From NCBI GenBank assembly GCA_029260615.1, contig JAJDCX010000053.1, forward strand, positions 1 through 64,000: a stretch of 64,000 nucleotides of DNA. The letters are read 5' to 3'. The notes below the pieces were generated by a model. The model was not told the DNA's origin. It saw only the letters and a list, made by a program, of their open reading frames with translations, and ran no database searches. Of the stretch, positions 31,997 through 40,952 are shown piece after piece. Positions within the stretch are counted from its first letter, which is position 1; each line of letters begins with the position of its first letter. This stretch comes from Phycisphaeraceae bacterium (GTDB taxonomy: Bacteria; Planctomycetota; Phycisphaerae; Phycisphaerales; Phycisphaeraceae). The position numbers were made by a program, and so were the translations under genes.

Positions 31997-34900
31997 ATGA
32001 TGAGTGATACGAAAACAACCAGGCAGGCAGGCGGCACGGAGGTCGGGGGGGCTGGTGTGCCCAAACGGCGTTGGCTTCGGCGGTTGATCGTGGCTGGGGT
32101 GCTGTTGCTGATTGTGTTGGTGGTTTTGGTGCTGTTGGTGCCGACGCTTTTGAGTACAGGTGCGGGCAAGCGGTTTGTGTTGGGGGTGGTTAACGATCAG
32201 ATTACGGGCGAAGTGGATGCGGATGGTTTGAGTGTGGGGTGGCTAAGCGGGCAGAGCTTGACGGGTGTGGTGGTGCGTGATGGGGATGGTGCCGAGGTGG
32301 CGCGTGTCGGCCGAGTTGAGTTGGCGGATGCGTCGTTGCTGTCGCTGGTGCGTGGCGAGCTATCACTGGGTGAGTTGCAGATCGAATCGGTGACGGCAGA
32401 TATCGTCGGTTACGAAGACGGGACAACGAATCTACAGCGGGCACTTGCCGGGCAAGGCGTCTCCTCAACACCCTCGGGAACAGCATCCCCAGGCAAATCA
32501 CCTCCGGGCACGACGTCGCATGGGAAGAGCACGCCGGGGAGCGGTGGGGCTGGGGGTAAGGATTGGCCAAGCGGGTTGTCGTTTGGGTTGGTCGTGCGTG
32601 ATGTTGATATTGCTTACAAGGCCGAGGGGGTCGCCGAGCCCATACGGCTGGCGGTGAGCGAGGCCGATCTATCAGCGAAGGACCCATCGCATCTGGTTTT
32701 GAAACTCAGCGCGGAACTGAGTCAGGGTCAACATGTAGGCACGCTGACTGCAGACGCGGAAATCAGCCAGTTATTCGATGCTGCTGGCGTGTACCAGTCA
32801 GACATCGCAAGCACCCAGATCAATGCGGACGTAACCGACCTACCGATCGAGTTGCTGGATACGCTGCTGGCTCAGGACGGCAAGCTTCTGGCTCTGCTTG
32901 GACCTGTGCTGAATGGCCATGTACGGGCTGATGTAACCGCGGGTGGCGGGACCGCTTCGATTACGGCCAATAGTGAAAATCTGGATATCAATGGCAAGGT
33001 CGCGTTCGGCGAGGACGGCGTGACGAATGACGGCGAGTCGGCGATCCTGCTGACACTGACGCCTGATGCTTGGACAGCCCTGACGGTCCGAGATAGTAAG
33101 CAGGCCAGCACGCTCAGCGAATCTGTCGAGGTCGTAATAAAACTGCGGTCGCTTGGCCTGCCGATCGGTGACGATGGGCTGGACACAGAAAACGTGAGCC
33201 TTGACTTTGGCCTGACGATCGGTGACACGCGGTTATTGATCGACGGCGTCGGTGAGGTCACGCTGACATCGACCACAGGTGATATCAGCACTACGCAGTT
33301 GGACAAGCTGCTGGCCGCCAGCTTCCACACCACCAGTGGGATCAACCGCAAGCCCGGTGGGGTAGAGGTGGATATCCAACTCGCCGACCTGTTGGACGCC
33401 AACCAGGGACTCAATACCGCCGGCCTGTCGGCGAAGATTAACGGGGTGCTTACGAACGCACCGATCGCTGCGATCCTCGACGAGTTGATGCCCGGCGTGA
33501 CGCGAGGCTTGGCGACGCGGTCGTTGGGTCCTACTGTTGACGCTAGGCTGAAATTCAACGCCGCCCCCCGCAGCGATAGCACAGGCATGGCGGGCGGGTT
33601 CGATCTAGACATCCTCACAGAAGGCGGTGAGGCCGGGCTCAATTCCACTTTGATTGGATCATTTCAATACGACAAGAACGCTATCCAGGCCACGCTCATC
33701 GACGGCTCGTACGCTAGGTTTACACTGACGCCGGAACTTTTGGCGGCGTACGGGGAGGCGTTTGGTGAGTCTGATGAAAGAAAGGCGGCCAAGGACACCA
33801 CGAGCAAGGCGGATGTCACCTTAGGTGCGCCCGCCACCTTTAAGCTGGACCTGACCCATGCGTCTGCCGAGATGTTGTCTATAGGAGAGGTTGGGTACGA
33901 ACTCAACCCGGATTCCTTGATGTTGACCGGCAAGCTCAGCAGTACCGGGGTCCGCGTCGATCAGGCTGGCAAACGCGCTGCAACGCTGAAGGACTTGCTC
34001 GTTGATATCAAGAGCTCGGGGCTGGCGGGTGAAACGCGGATGGTGTTGAATGCCAACGTTAATTATCCCACGTTAACGGGTGACGCACCTAAACCCGGGT
34101 TGATTGAATCCACGACCACCGTCAGTGGGTTGGTGGGTGATGATGGGGCTATCGAACTGTCCAGCGCGTCGTACCAAACCGATACACAGATCCGTCAGGC
34201 CCCGATCGATCTGATCGATTCGATGCTTGATTTGAAGGGGGAACTGGTCGCTTCTGTTGGGCCACGTGCATTGCTGAAGGTGGACGGCGTCTATTCGCCC
34301 GGTGAGCAAGGTGAGCAAGGCGGGTTTGATCTACTATTGAAGAGCCGGTCTGCGTCGGCTGATATGAAGCTGTTGATGGAGAACGGACTGTGGGCGCTCA
34401 AGGCGGATGCGCCGCTTAGTTTCCGGGTTACGCCTCGGCTGTCTCAGACGATGCTTAAGAAGGTCAACCCGTTTCTGGGCGGGGCCCTATCCGCCAAGCT
34501 GCCGATCGGGGTAACGGTGAAGCAGGAAGGGTTTTCCGTGCCGTTGCATGACGCGGGGGTTGCGGATGTTAATGCCGATTTTAAATTGGAGCTTGGTGAG
34601 TTGGACCTGCGTGGCGAGGGTGTGCTCAAGGATGTGTTGGAGCAGTTAGGTGTGAGTGATAACAAGCTGCTGAACGCCAAGTTCAGCCCGGTGGTGATCA
34701 ACTTGGTCGGGGGGAAGCTGTCGTACACAGACCTGACTATGACCATGGATGATGTGGTGCTTGGTTTCTCCGGCGATGTGGATTTGAATAGTGAACGGCT
34801 TGATCTGCGGATGACGATCCCCGGTACGTCGTTGGCGAACATCAAGTGGCTTAGGGGCGCGATACCGCCGGACCAGGTGATCGTGATCCCGTTGACCGGG

Positions 34901-35338
34901 ACGTTTGATAAGCCAGCACTTGATTTCAAACTGCTTAGCGGGGAGATCGCCAAGGCGGCGTTGCAGGGCCAACTCAAGGGGACGGTTGGGGATGCGATCG
35001 GTGACGAGATCGGAGGGGAGGCGGGCACGCTGCTTGGGGGTTTGCTTGGCGAGTTGCTTACCGGGCAAAAGCCGCAGGAGCAGGATACGACCGACGGGTC
35101 GGTCGATGTGTCGGCAGAGGTGCCTTCAGAGGTGTCGGCCGAAGTAACCAGTGAGCAGCAGGCGGAGCTCGATGCGCAGGAGGCAGCACGGAAAAAGCGA
35201 GAGAGGCAGGCTGCGAATCAACTCCTGACCGAGGAAGAACGAGCGGAACGCCGGGAACGCTGGCGGAAGCGCCGCGAACGGCTTGAGCGTCTCGAACGTG
35301 AACAGGCCCAGCGCGATGCCCAGCAGGCCCAGCCCTGA
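31997..35338 (+). CDS. AsmA-like envelope protein
   Basis: A 1113-residue protein. One N-terminal membrane anchor (about 25-52) is preceded by a basic KRRWLRR patch. A very long periplasmic region of repeated beta-rich segments follows, of the AsmA/TamB/YhdP type thought to bridge inner and outer membrane for lipid traffic. The end (about 930-1035) has VDLNSERLDLRMTIPGTSLANIKWLRGAIPPDQVIVIPLTGTFDKPALDF, the AsmA-C-terminal pattern. Residues about 153-195 are a Pro/Gly/Ser/Thr-rich insert. The last 60 residues are a highly charged Glu/Arg helix. It probably shares a transcript with the preceding zinc-ribbon gene. The Mla pair at 39 kb would work in the same envelope. Confidence 0.75.
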   Translation: MMSDTKTTRQAGGTEVGGAGVPKRRWLRRLIVAGVLLLIVLVVLVLLVPTLLSTGAGKRFVLGVVNDQITGEVDADGLSVGWLSGQSLTGVVVRDGDGAEVARVGRVELADASLLSLVRGELSLGELQIESVTADIVGYEDGTTNLQRALAGQGVSSTPSGTASPGKSPPGTTSHGKSTPGSGGAGGKDWPSGLSFGLVVRDVDIAYKAEGVAEPIRLAVSEADLSAKDPSHLVLKLSAELSQGQHVGTLTADAEISQLFDAAGVYQSDIASTQINADVTDLPIELLDTLLAQDGKLLALLGPVLNGHVRADVTAGGGTASITANSENLDINGKVAFGEDGVTNDGESAILLTLTPDAWTALTVRDSKQASTLSESVEVVIKLRSLGLPIGDDGLDTENVSLDFGLTIGDTRLLIDGVGEVTLTSTTGDISTTQLDKLLAASFHTTSGINRKPGGVEVDIQLADLLDANQGLNTAGLSAKINGVLTNAPIAAILDELMPGVTRGLATRSLGPTVDARLKFNAAPRSDSTGMAGGFDLDILTEGGEAGLNSTLIGSFQYDKNAIQATLIDGSYARFTLTPELLAAYGEAFGESDERKAAKDTTSKADVTLGAPATFKLDLTHASAEMLSIGEVGYELNPDSLMLTGKLSSTGVRVDQAGKRAATLKDLLVDIKSSGLAGETRMVLNANVNYPTLTGDAPKPGLIESTTTVSGLVGDDGAIELSSASYQTDTQIRQAPIDLIDSMLDLKGELVASVGPRALLKVDGVYSPGEQGEQGGFDLLLKSRSASADMKLLMENGLWALKADAPLSFRVTPRLSQTMLKKVNPFLGGALSAKLPIGVTVKQEGFSVPLHDAGVADVNADFKLELGELDLRGEGVLKDVLEQLGVSDNKLLNAKFSPVVINLVGGKLSYTDLTMTMDDVVLGFSGDVDLNSERLDLRMTIPGTSLANIKWLRGAIPPDQVIVIPLTGTFDKPALDFKLLSGEIAKAALQGQLKGTVGDAIGDEIGGEAGTLLGGLLGELLTGQKPQEQDTTDGSVDVSAEVPSEVSAEVTSEQQAELDAQEAARKKRERQAANQLLTEEERAERRERWRKRRERLERLEREQAQRDAQQAQP

Positions 35339-35400
35339 TACCCTGCCTATGATTACCCCAAACCCAGCCGACACTCCTTAATTCTAAAGCACAACGACCC

Positions 35401-36654
35401 ATGCCAACCCAGCCCCCCATCGACATCGACCCCGCGACTATCCCGATGCAACGCCGACGCTTTGGGCGGACCGGACTGGATATGCCTGTGTTCAGTTGCG
35501 GTGGGATGCGCTACCAAGACGGTTGGAAAGACAAGCCGTTAGATGAGATTGCCGACGGGTTCCAGGACAACCTGGAAGCGACGATTCGCCGGGCGGTTGA
35601 GCTTGGGATCAACCATATCGAAACGGCGCGTGGCTACGGCCCAAGTGAACGGCAACTGGGGCTGGTCCTCCCCAAGCTCCCCCGCGACAAGATCATCGTG
35701 CAGACCAAGGTTGGTTTAGAGAAAGACCCCGAGGTCTTCCGCAATAATTTCCACGAGTCATTGGACCGCCTGCAACTGGATCACGTCGATCTGTTCGGTC
35801 TGCATGGGATCAACGACCGGGAGAGCTACGAGTGGGCCTGCAACCCAGGTGGGTGTTTCGATGTGGCGCAGGAACTCCGTCGGGAGGGGAAGGTGCGTTT
35901 CATTGGGTTCTCAACTCACGGCCCGCTTGACGTGATCCTCGATGCGATCCGTCACGGCGAACCGGAGACCGGCAAGGGGTTCGATTATGTGAACCTGCAT
36001 TGGTACTACATCTTCCGGCGCAACTGGCCGGCGATTCAAGAGGCGATCCGTCGGGACATGGGCGTGTTCATCATCAGCCCGTCGGACAAGGGGGGGATGC
36101 TGTACAAGCCCTCTGCCAAGCTGGTGGAGTTGTGCAAGCCGTTGCATCCGATTGTGTTTAACGACCTGTTTTGTCTGGCGCGCGACAAGGTGCATACGCT
36201 AAGTGTGGGCGCCGCCAGGCCCAGCGATTTTGATCTGCATATGCAGGCTCTTTCACTGTTTGATCGGGCCGAGGAATTGATCGGGCCTATCGAGGAGAGG
36301 CTGGGTAAGGCGATGCGGCAGGCGACCGGCGTGGACCATCCCGAAGACATGGGCCGGGGCATGCCTGATCATAAAGATGTCCCCGGGGAACTGAATCTGG
36401 AGATCATGCTCTGGCTGCGTAACCTGACCGTTGGTTGGGACATGCTGGATTACGGGAAGATGCGTTTTAATCTTTTGGGCAACGCCGACGCCTGGTTCCC
36501 CGGCGGCAAGCCGAGCAATCTGCACGATATCGATCCTGCGGAGCTGGTCCGAACCGCCGGCGACTCGCCGTTTGCGGGGGAAGTCCCGGGCTTGTTGCGT
36601 GAAGCGGTCGACCTGCTTGGTGGCGAGGAAGTCAAACGGCTCAGCGAGTCTTGA
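35401..36654 (+). CDS. aldo/keto reductase family oxidoreductase
   Basis: A 417-residue NAD(P)H-dependent oxidoreductase. The TIM barrel has RRFGRTGLDMPVFSCGGMR, GINHIETARGYGPSERQLG (Tyr acid/base with the preceding acidic residue), IIVQTKVG (Lys) and a LDHVDLFGLHGIND strand (His in place). FIGFSTHG and SPSDKGGML belong to the cofactor side. About 100 residues after the barrel (310-417) form an extra helical domain, as in longer bacterial members. The substrate is unknown. It is convergent with the zinc-ribbon gene that follows. Confidence 0.9.
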   Translation: MPTQPPIDIDPATIPMQRRRFGRTGLDMPVFSCGGMRYQDGWKDKPLDEIADGFQDNLEATIRRAVELGINHIETARGYGPSERQLGLVLPKLPRDKIIVQTKVGLEKDPEVFRNNFHESLDRLQLDHVDLFGLHGINDRESYEWACNPGGCFDVAQELRREGKVRFIGFSTHGPLDVILDAIRHGEPETGKGFDYVNLHWYYIFRRNWPAIQEAIRRDMGVFIISPSDKGGMLYKPSAKLVELCKPLHPIVFNDLFCLARDKVHTLSVGAARPSDFDLHMQALSLFDRAEELIGPIEERLGKAMRQATGVDHPEDMGRGMPDHKDVPGELNLEIMLWLRNLTVGWDMLDYGKMRFNLLGNADAWFPGGKPSNLHDIDPAELVRTAGDSPFAGEVPGLLREAVDLLGGEEVKRLSES

Positions 36655-36697
36655 TCCTCTCGCAATTATTATGCGGTTGGTACTGGTCTTACCTAGA

Positions 36698-37693
36698 TTA
36701 AAGCAATCCGAGGACGATTGCCAAGATGCCGAAGAAAATAAACAGCCGCAAAACCGTTATCGCTAAGAGGGTGACCATGATCTCTACGAAATCAAGATCA
36801 AACATCCAGTAGAGGAATGGGCCACATATTATGAAATATATGCTCACGGCGACGAATACACCGAATCCAAATGTGACTGCTGAAATCCAGCCGAGGATAA
36901 AATCGGCTAACGCAAGCGGTCCGATTGCGATTGATGTCAGTTTCAGTACACCGATCATCAGTGGCCCGAAGCTAGTATCCAAGATCTTGACGGTGATGAT
37001 GGCGGCGACAAGCATCAGCGGGGCCATCAAAAGGATCTGCAGGCCACAACTAATCGCTGCCTCTACATACCAAGAGACTACTGCGTATTGTGGGTTGTAG
37101 AATAACCAAGCGTTGTAAAAGGTAAATCCGAATCCAATAGCGATCAGGATCAACGGCAGCCACAGGTCGATGAACCGGCTTTCTTTGACTTCGTCGTCGT
37201 GATCTTCCAGGGCCCGTGAGATGGGGCTGGTCCCGATTGAGGCCATCACGCTGTCGGGGATTTTGGCACTGTTATTGGGGGGTGTATCCGGCGAGTCGCC
37301 ATCGACGACATTGGTCTGGACCCGCTTGCCCTTTTTGAGGTTGTATCCACACTTGATGCAGATGACGGCCCCGGGCTTGATCGATTGGTTGCACGCGGGG
37401 CATCGGCCGGTCTGGTCGGCGGACTTCTGGGCGGCGGATGGGGGGGCTTCGACGATGGATTCGTCGATCCCGGTGAGATCCAGCTCGTAGGTATCCGACT
37501 CTTGCTGGCGTTCGGCCTTTGGGGCTTTGGGCAGCGGGTCCACCGCCTCGGCAACACGCCCGGGGACGGTGGGGATGCGGATCTTTTTAGCGCAGTTCGA
37601 GCACTGGGCTTTGCGGTCGGCTATCTGGGTCGACCACAGGAACCGCTTGTGGCAATGCGGGCAAGTGAAGCTTTTATTTGAACCCTGACTCAT
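36698..37693 (-). CDS. zinc-ribbon membrane protein
   Basis: A 331-residue protein. The N-terminus has two zinc ribbons: TCPHCHKRFLW...CSNCAKKI (about 11-39) and CPACNQSIKPGAVICIKCGYNLKKG (about 98-122). A linker follows and then about five membrane helices (roughly 178-205, 212-245, 252-275, 280-300 and 308-330). Genes with this plan are common in planctomycetes, with no known role. The ATG at 37693 (MSQGSNKS) has GGGGCC upstream and begins close to the first ribbon; a 20-codon extension is unlikely. Confidence 0.75.
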   Translation of the reverse strand: MSQGSNKSFTCPHCHKRFLWSTQIADRKAQCSNCAKKIRIPTVPGRVAEAVDPLPKAPKAERQQESDTYELDLTGIDESIVEAPPSAAQKSADQTGRCPACNQSIKPGAVICIKCGYNLKKGKRVQTNVVDGDSPDTPPNNSAKIPDSVMASIGTSPISRALEDHDDEVKESRFIDLWLPLILIAIGFGFTFYNAWLFYNPQYAVVSWYVEAAISCGLQILLMAPLMLVAAIITVKILDTSFGPLMIGVLKLTSIAIGPLALADFILGWISAVTFGFGVFVAVSIYFIICGPFLYWMFDLDFVEIMVTLLAITVLRLFIFFGILAIVLGLL

Positions 37694-37854
37694 CGAGGCC
37701 CCGTCGGTACATCTGAAAGAGTCTAGGCTCTTCGGAGGGTGGGGCGTTGTCAAGTTTTCAGCGTTTTATCTGGCCCCTGTGGGGTGCCGCCTTGGCGTAA
37801 GGTCGGCGGGAGACTATCCTTTGGGCTTGACCACAAGGAAGTGCGAGTAGCCCC

Positions 37855-38970
37855 ATGACAGTACCTCTTTTAGACCTAAATCGGCAGCACGAAACCCTTA
37901 TGCCCCAGCTTCGGCAGGTGTTTGAGGAGGTGACCCGTTCCGGCCAGTTTATCCTCGGCAAATACGTCCAGCAGTTCGAGCAGGAACTGGCGGCGTACTG
38001 CGGCGTCAAGCACGCGATCGGGGTCTCTTCGGGGACCGACGCACTGCTGGTGTCACTGCTGGCGATGGGGATCGGCCCCGGCGATGAGGTCATCACCACG
38101 CCGTTCACCTTCTTCGCCACCGCGGGCTGTATCGCCCGGGCGGGTGCCACGCCGGTGTTCGTCGATATCAACCCCCGTACTTATAACCTCCAGGCCCAAG
38201 ACATCCAGGGGGCGATCACCAAGAAGACCAAGGCGATTATGCCGGTCCATCTATACGGGCTCAGCGCCAATATGGACGCGATCATGGAGATTGCCCAGGC
38301 GAACGGCTTGAAGGTGATTGAAGACGCAGCACAGGCGTCCGGTGCGCGTTACCACGACAGGCCGGTCGGGTCGATCGGAGACGTGGGCTGTTTCAGTTTC
38401 TATCCGACAAAGAATCTTGCGGGGATGGGTGACGGTGGGGCGTGTGTGACCAATGACGATGAGTTGGCAGAGAAGCTGCGTCAGATGCGCAACCACGGCG
38501 CCGACCGGGCCGACCACTTCCCAAGTGTTGGGGGCAACTTCCGTCTGGACGGCTACCAGGCCGGGTTCCTGAGTGTGAAGCTGCCGCTGTTGGATAGCTG
38601 GTGCGACAGCCGCCGCGAACACGCCGACCGATATGGCCGAGAGCTCGAAGAGGTGGCGATCACCACGCCGTTCGAGAGCCAGAACCGCCACCACGTCTAC
38701 AACCAATACACGGTGCGTGTCCGTGGCAAGGGGATGCGTGACGGGCTGCGTCACCACCTCACCGCGTGTGGGATCGGTTGTCGTATTTATTACACCCGGC
38801 CGCTGCACCTTCAGCCGTGCTTCGCGGATTTGGGGTACACCCCCGGCAGCCTGCCCTTCGCCGAGGAGGCGTGTGAGCAGGTGCTGAGCCTGCCGTCGTT
38901 CCCGGAGATGACCACCCAGGAGCAGGACGAGGTGATCGCGTGTGTCAGTGACTTCTTTCTCGCCGAGTGA
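37855..38970 (+). CDS. DegT/DnrJ/EryC1/StrS-family sugar aminotransferase
   Basis: A 371-residue PLP-dependent aminotransferase that converts nucleotide-linked keto-sugars to amino-sugars for surface glycans or secondary metabolites. Typical blocks are VPLLDLNRQH, IGVSSGTDALLVSLLAMGIGPGDEVITTPFTFFATAGCI, PVHLYGLSANMDAI, VIEDAAQASGA and SFYPTKNLAGMGDGGACVT, whose Lys forms the Schiff base. The end has YYTRPLHLQP. The sugar substrate is unknown and no other glycan genes adjoin. Its TGA is immediately followed by the GTG of the mlaF-like gene. Confidence 0.92.
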   Translation: MTVPLLDLNRQHETLMPQLRQVFEEVTRSGQFILGKYVQQFEQELAAYCGVKHAIGVSSGTDALLVSLLAMGIGPGDEVITTPFTFFATAGCIARAGATPVFVDINPRTYNLQAQDIQGAITKKTKAIMPVHLYGLSANMDAIMEIAQANGLKVIEDAAQASGARYHDRPVGSIGDVGCFSFYPTKNLAGMGDGGACVTNDDELAEKLRQMRNHGADRADHFPSVGGNFRLDGYQAGFLSVKLPLLDSWCDSRREHADRYGRELEEVAITTPFESQNRHHVYNQYTVRVRGKGMRDGLRHHLTACGIGCRIYYTRPLHLQPCFADLGYTPGSLPFAEEACEQVLSLPSFPEMTTQEQDEVIACVSDFFLAE

Positions 38971-39915
38971 GTGACCCAAGTGACCGATAGGCCAGACAAC
39001 CCGGGCCAAGATACGCCGCGTCCTCCTGACGAGCACCTCGTCGGCGGCGCGGGGTGGCGGCCTTACCCGGCGACGATGCTCGGGCCGGAAACCGGTACCA
39101 CAACCCGTGCGCATCGGCCCGGCGGTGACACGCTCGTCCACTTGGACAATGTGTATAAAAGCTTCGGCACGCTGCGGGTTCTCAATGGTGTCTCGCTGCA
39201 GATCAAGCGGGGCCAGACCACCGTCATCATCGGGCCCTCCGGCACGGGCAAGAGCGTGCTGTTGAAGCTGATCGTCGGGCTGCTGACTCCCGATCAGGGC
39301 GAAGTCTTCTACGACGATCAACGGGTCAACACGATGTCCCCCAAAGAGTTGGTCGGGATCCGCAAGGAGATCGGGTTTCTCTTCCAGATGAGCGCGCTGT
39401 TCGACTCGATGGATGTCGGCCAGAACGTGGAATTCCCACTGGTTGAGCATACGGACATGACTGCCGCCCAGCGTGACGAACGGGTGGACCGGGTGTTACG
39501 GATGGTTGGGTTGTCTGGGCTTCAACGCAAATGGCCCTCGATGATGTCCGGTGGGCAGAAGAAGCGGGTGGCGTTGGCGCGGGCGATCGTGCTTGAGCCC
39601 AGGCTGGTCATGTACGACGAGCCGACCACCGGGCTGGACCCGATCCGCGCCGACCTGATTAACGAACTGATTATCGCGCTGAACACCAAGTTCGGGATTA
39701 CCAGCATCGTGGTGACACACGACATGGCCAGCGCGGCGAAGATTGCGGACCGGATGCTGCTTCTTTACGATGGGAACATCATCTGCGACGGCGACCCCGA
39801 GACCTTCTTAAGAAGCGAGAACCCGCTGGTTCAGCGTTTTATCCAGGGGCAGGCGGACCAGATCGAATTGGAGTCGATCCGACAGGGCCTGGGCACACAA
39901 GAGACCAGTGGATAA
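38971..39915 (+). CDS. Mla-type ABC transporter ATP-binding protein (MlaF-like)
   Basis: A 314-residue ATPase of the phospholipid-transport (Mla/Ttg2A) branch of ABC transporters. A 55-residue N-terminal extension precedes the domain. Walker A is IIGPSGTGKSVLLKLI, the Q-loop is FLFQMSALFDSMDVGQNVEFPL (the length and SMDVxxN motif are typical of MlaF), the signature is MMSGGQKKRVALARA, Walker B is LVMYDEPTTGLDP, and the H-loop is VVTHDM. It starts at GTG, directly after the preceding stop; a second GTG at 38980 is possible. The MCE-domain partner follows 17 bases later. The permease (MlaE) is not present in the window. Confidence 0.92.
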   Translation: MTQVTDRPDNPGQDTPRPPDEHLVGGAGWRPYPATMLGPETGTTTRAHRPGGDTLVHLDNVYKSFGTLRVLNGVSLQIKRGQTTVIIGPSGTGKSVLLKLIVGLLTPDQGEVFYDDQRVNTMSPKELVGIRKEIGFLFQMSALFDSMDVGQNVEFPLVEHTDMTAAQRDERVDRVLRMVGLSGLQRKWPSMMSGGQKKRVALARAIVLEPRLVMYDEPTTGLDPIRADLINELIIALNTKFGITSIVVTHDMASAAKIADRMLLLYDGNIICDGDPETFLRSENPLVQRFIQGQADQIELESIRQGLGTQETSG

Positions 39916-39932
39916 TCGGCTGGGAGTCTACC

Positions 39933-40928
39933 ATGAAAGAAAGCACAGTCAGCATGTTCGTGGGGGCAACCACCATCGCGGGGATCGTAGGTCTGGCGTG
40001 GTTGATGGCAGAGATCGGTGGTCTGTCCAAGTCATTAGAAGGCGGGTACAGCGTGACGATTACCTCGCCGGACGCCGCGGGTCTGCACAAAGACAGCCGG
40101 GTGACGTATAGCGGGATCGACATCGGGCGCATCGATTCGATTGCGTTTCAGGAGCGGCCCAAGACCGGGGTCGTGGCGATCGCCTTGGTCACAACCGATG
40201 GCCTGGAACTGCCCGACGACGTGACCGTACGGATCCAGAACCCGCTGCTTGGAGGTTCCGCCACGGCCGCGCTGGTCCGCGGACCGGGCCCCGTTGCCGG
40301 CTACCTCCCGACGGACGGCTCGGCAACCATCACCGGGGCACCGGAGGTTGGTTTCTCGCAGGTGGCCGAGGAGTTGCGCAACGCACTGGGCGGTCCGATG
40401 GAGGAGTTCAAGCGGATATCCGACAACTTCGACGTGCTTAGCAGCGAATGGACCCAGGTTGCAGAAAACATCAACCTGTTGGTCGAGCAACGCAGCACCG
40501 ATGCGGTCGATGAAGGCGACGCCATGGGGAACATGGCGACCGTATTGGCGCGGACAGACAAGCGTTTGGCTGAGCTCAAGCTGGCGATCGAGGGGGTCAA
40601 CCTCTACATCAACGACGAGGAGCTGCGAGGTGATGTGCGTACAACCGCCGCCAACGCACGCGAGCTTACCCAGCGGTTCAATGACAGCATGACCACGCTC
40701 CGCACCCGCTACGTCGCGGTCGCTGATGACCTCAGTTCGGTGGTTCAGTCCATGCAAAAACTGGCGGACAAGACCCTCGAGGGCGGCGGGACGTTCGGGA
40801 AAATGATGAGTGACCCGGCCCTCTATGAAAACCTCAACGACGCCTCGCAACGCCTCAAAGCCGCGATCGACGACGTACGTCTGCTGGTCGAAAAATGGAA
40901 GGCCGAAGGCGTGCCGGTGCAGTTTTAG
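39933..40928 (+). CDS. MCE-domain lipid-binding protein (MlaD-like)
   Basis: A 331-residue protein with an N-terminal membrane anchor (about 6-26), then one MCE domain (about 38-118) with YSVTITSPDAAGLHKDSRVTYSGIDIGRI and NPLLGGSATAALV. A long helical C-terminal part (about 135-331) resembles the tail that lines a lipid tunnel. It should form a hexamer in the periplasm and pass lipids between membranes with the ATPase encoded just upstream. The long C-terminal tail makes it closer to needle-forming MCE proteins than to short E. coli MlaD. Its stop lies close to the apgM start. Confidence 0.88.
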   Translation: MKESTVSMFVGATTIAGIVGLAWLMAEIGGLSKSLEGGYSVTITSPDAAGLHKDSRVTYSGIDIGRIDSIAFQERPKTGVVAIALVTTDGLELPDDVTVRIQNPLLGGSATAALVRGPGPVAGYLPTDGSATITGAPEVGFSQVAEELRNALGGPMEEFKRISDNFDVLSSEWTQVAENINLLVEQRSTDAVDEGDAMGNMATVLARTDKRLAELKLAIEGVNLYINDEELRGDVRTTAANARELTQRFNDSMTTLRTRYVAVADDLSSVVQSMQKLADKTLEGGGTFGKMMSDPALYENLNDASQRLKAAIDDVRLLVEKWKAEGVPVQF

Positions 40929-40952
40929 TTGGAGCTAACAGCAACTCCCCTC

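Noticed and set aside
38251-39450. Long minus-strand frame across the aminotransferase and mlaF-like genes
   Set aside because: It spans two real genes in antisense and has no recognisable domain.
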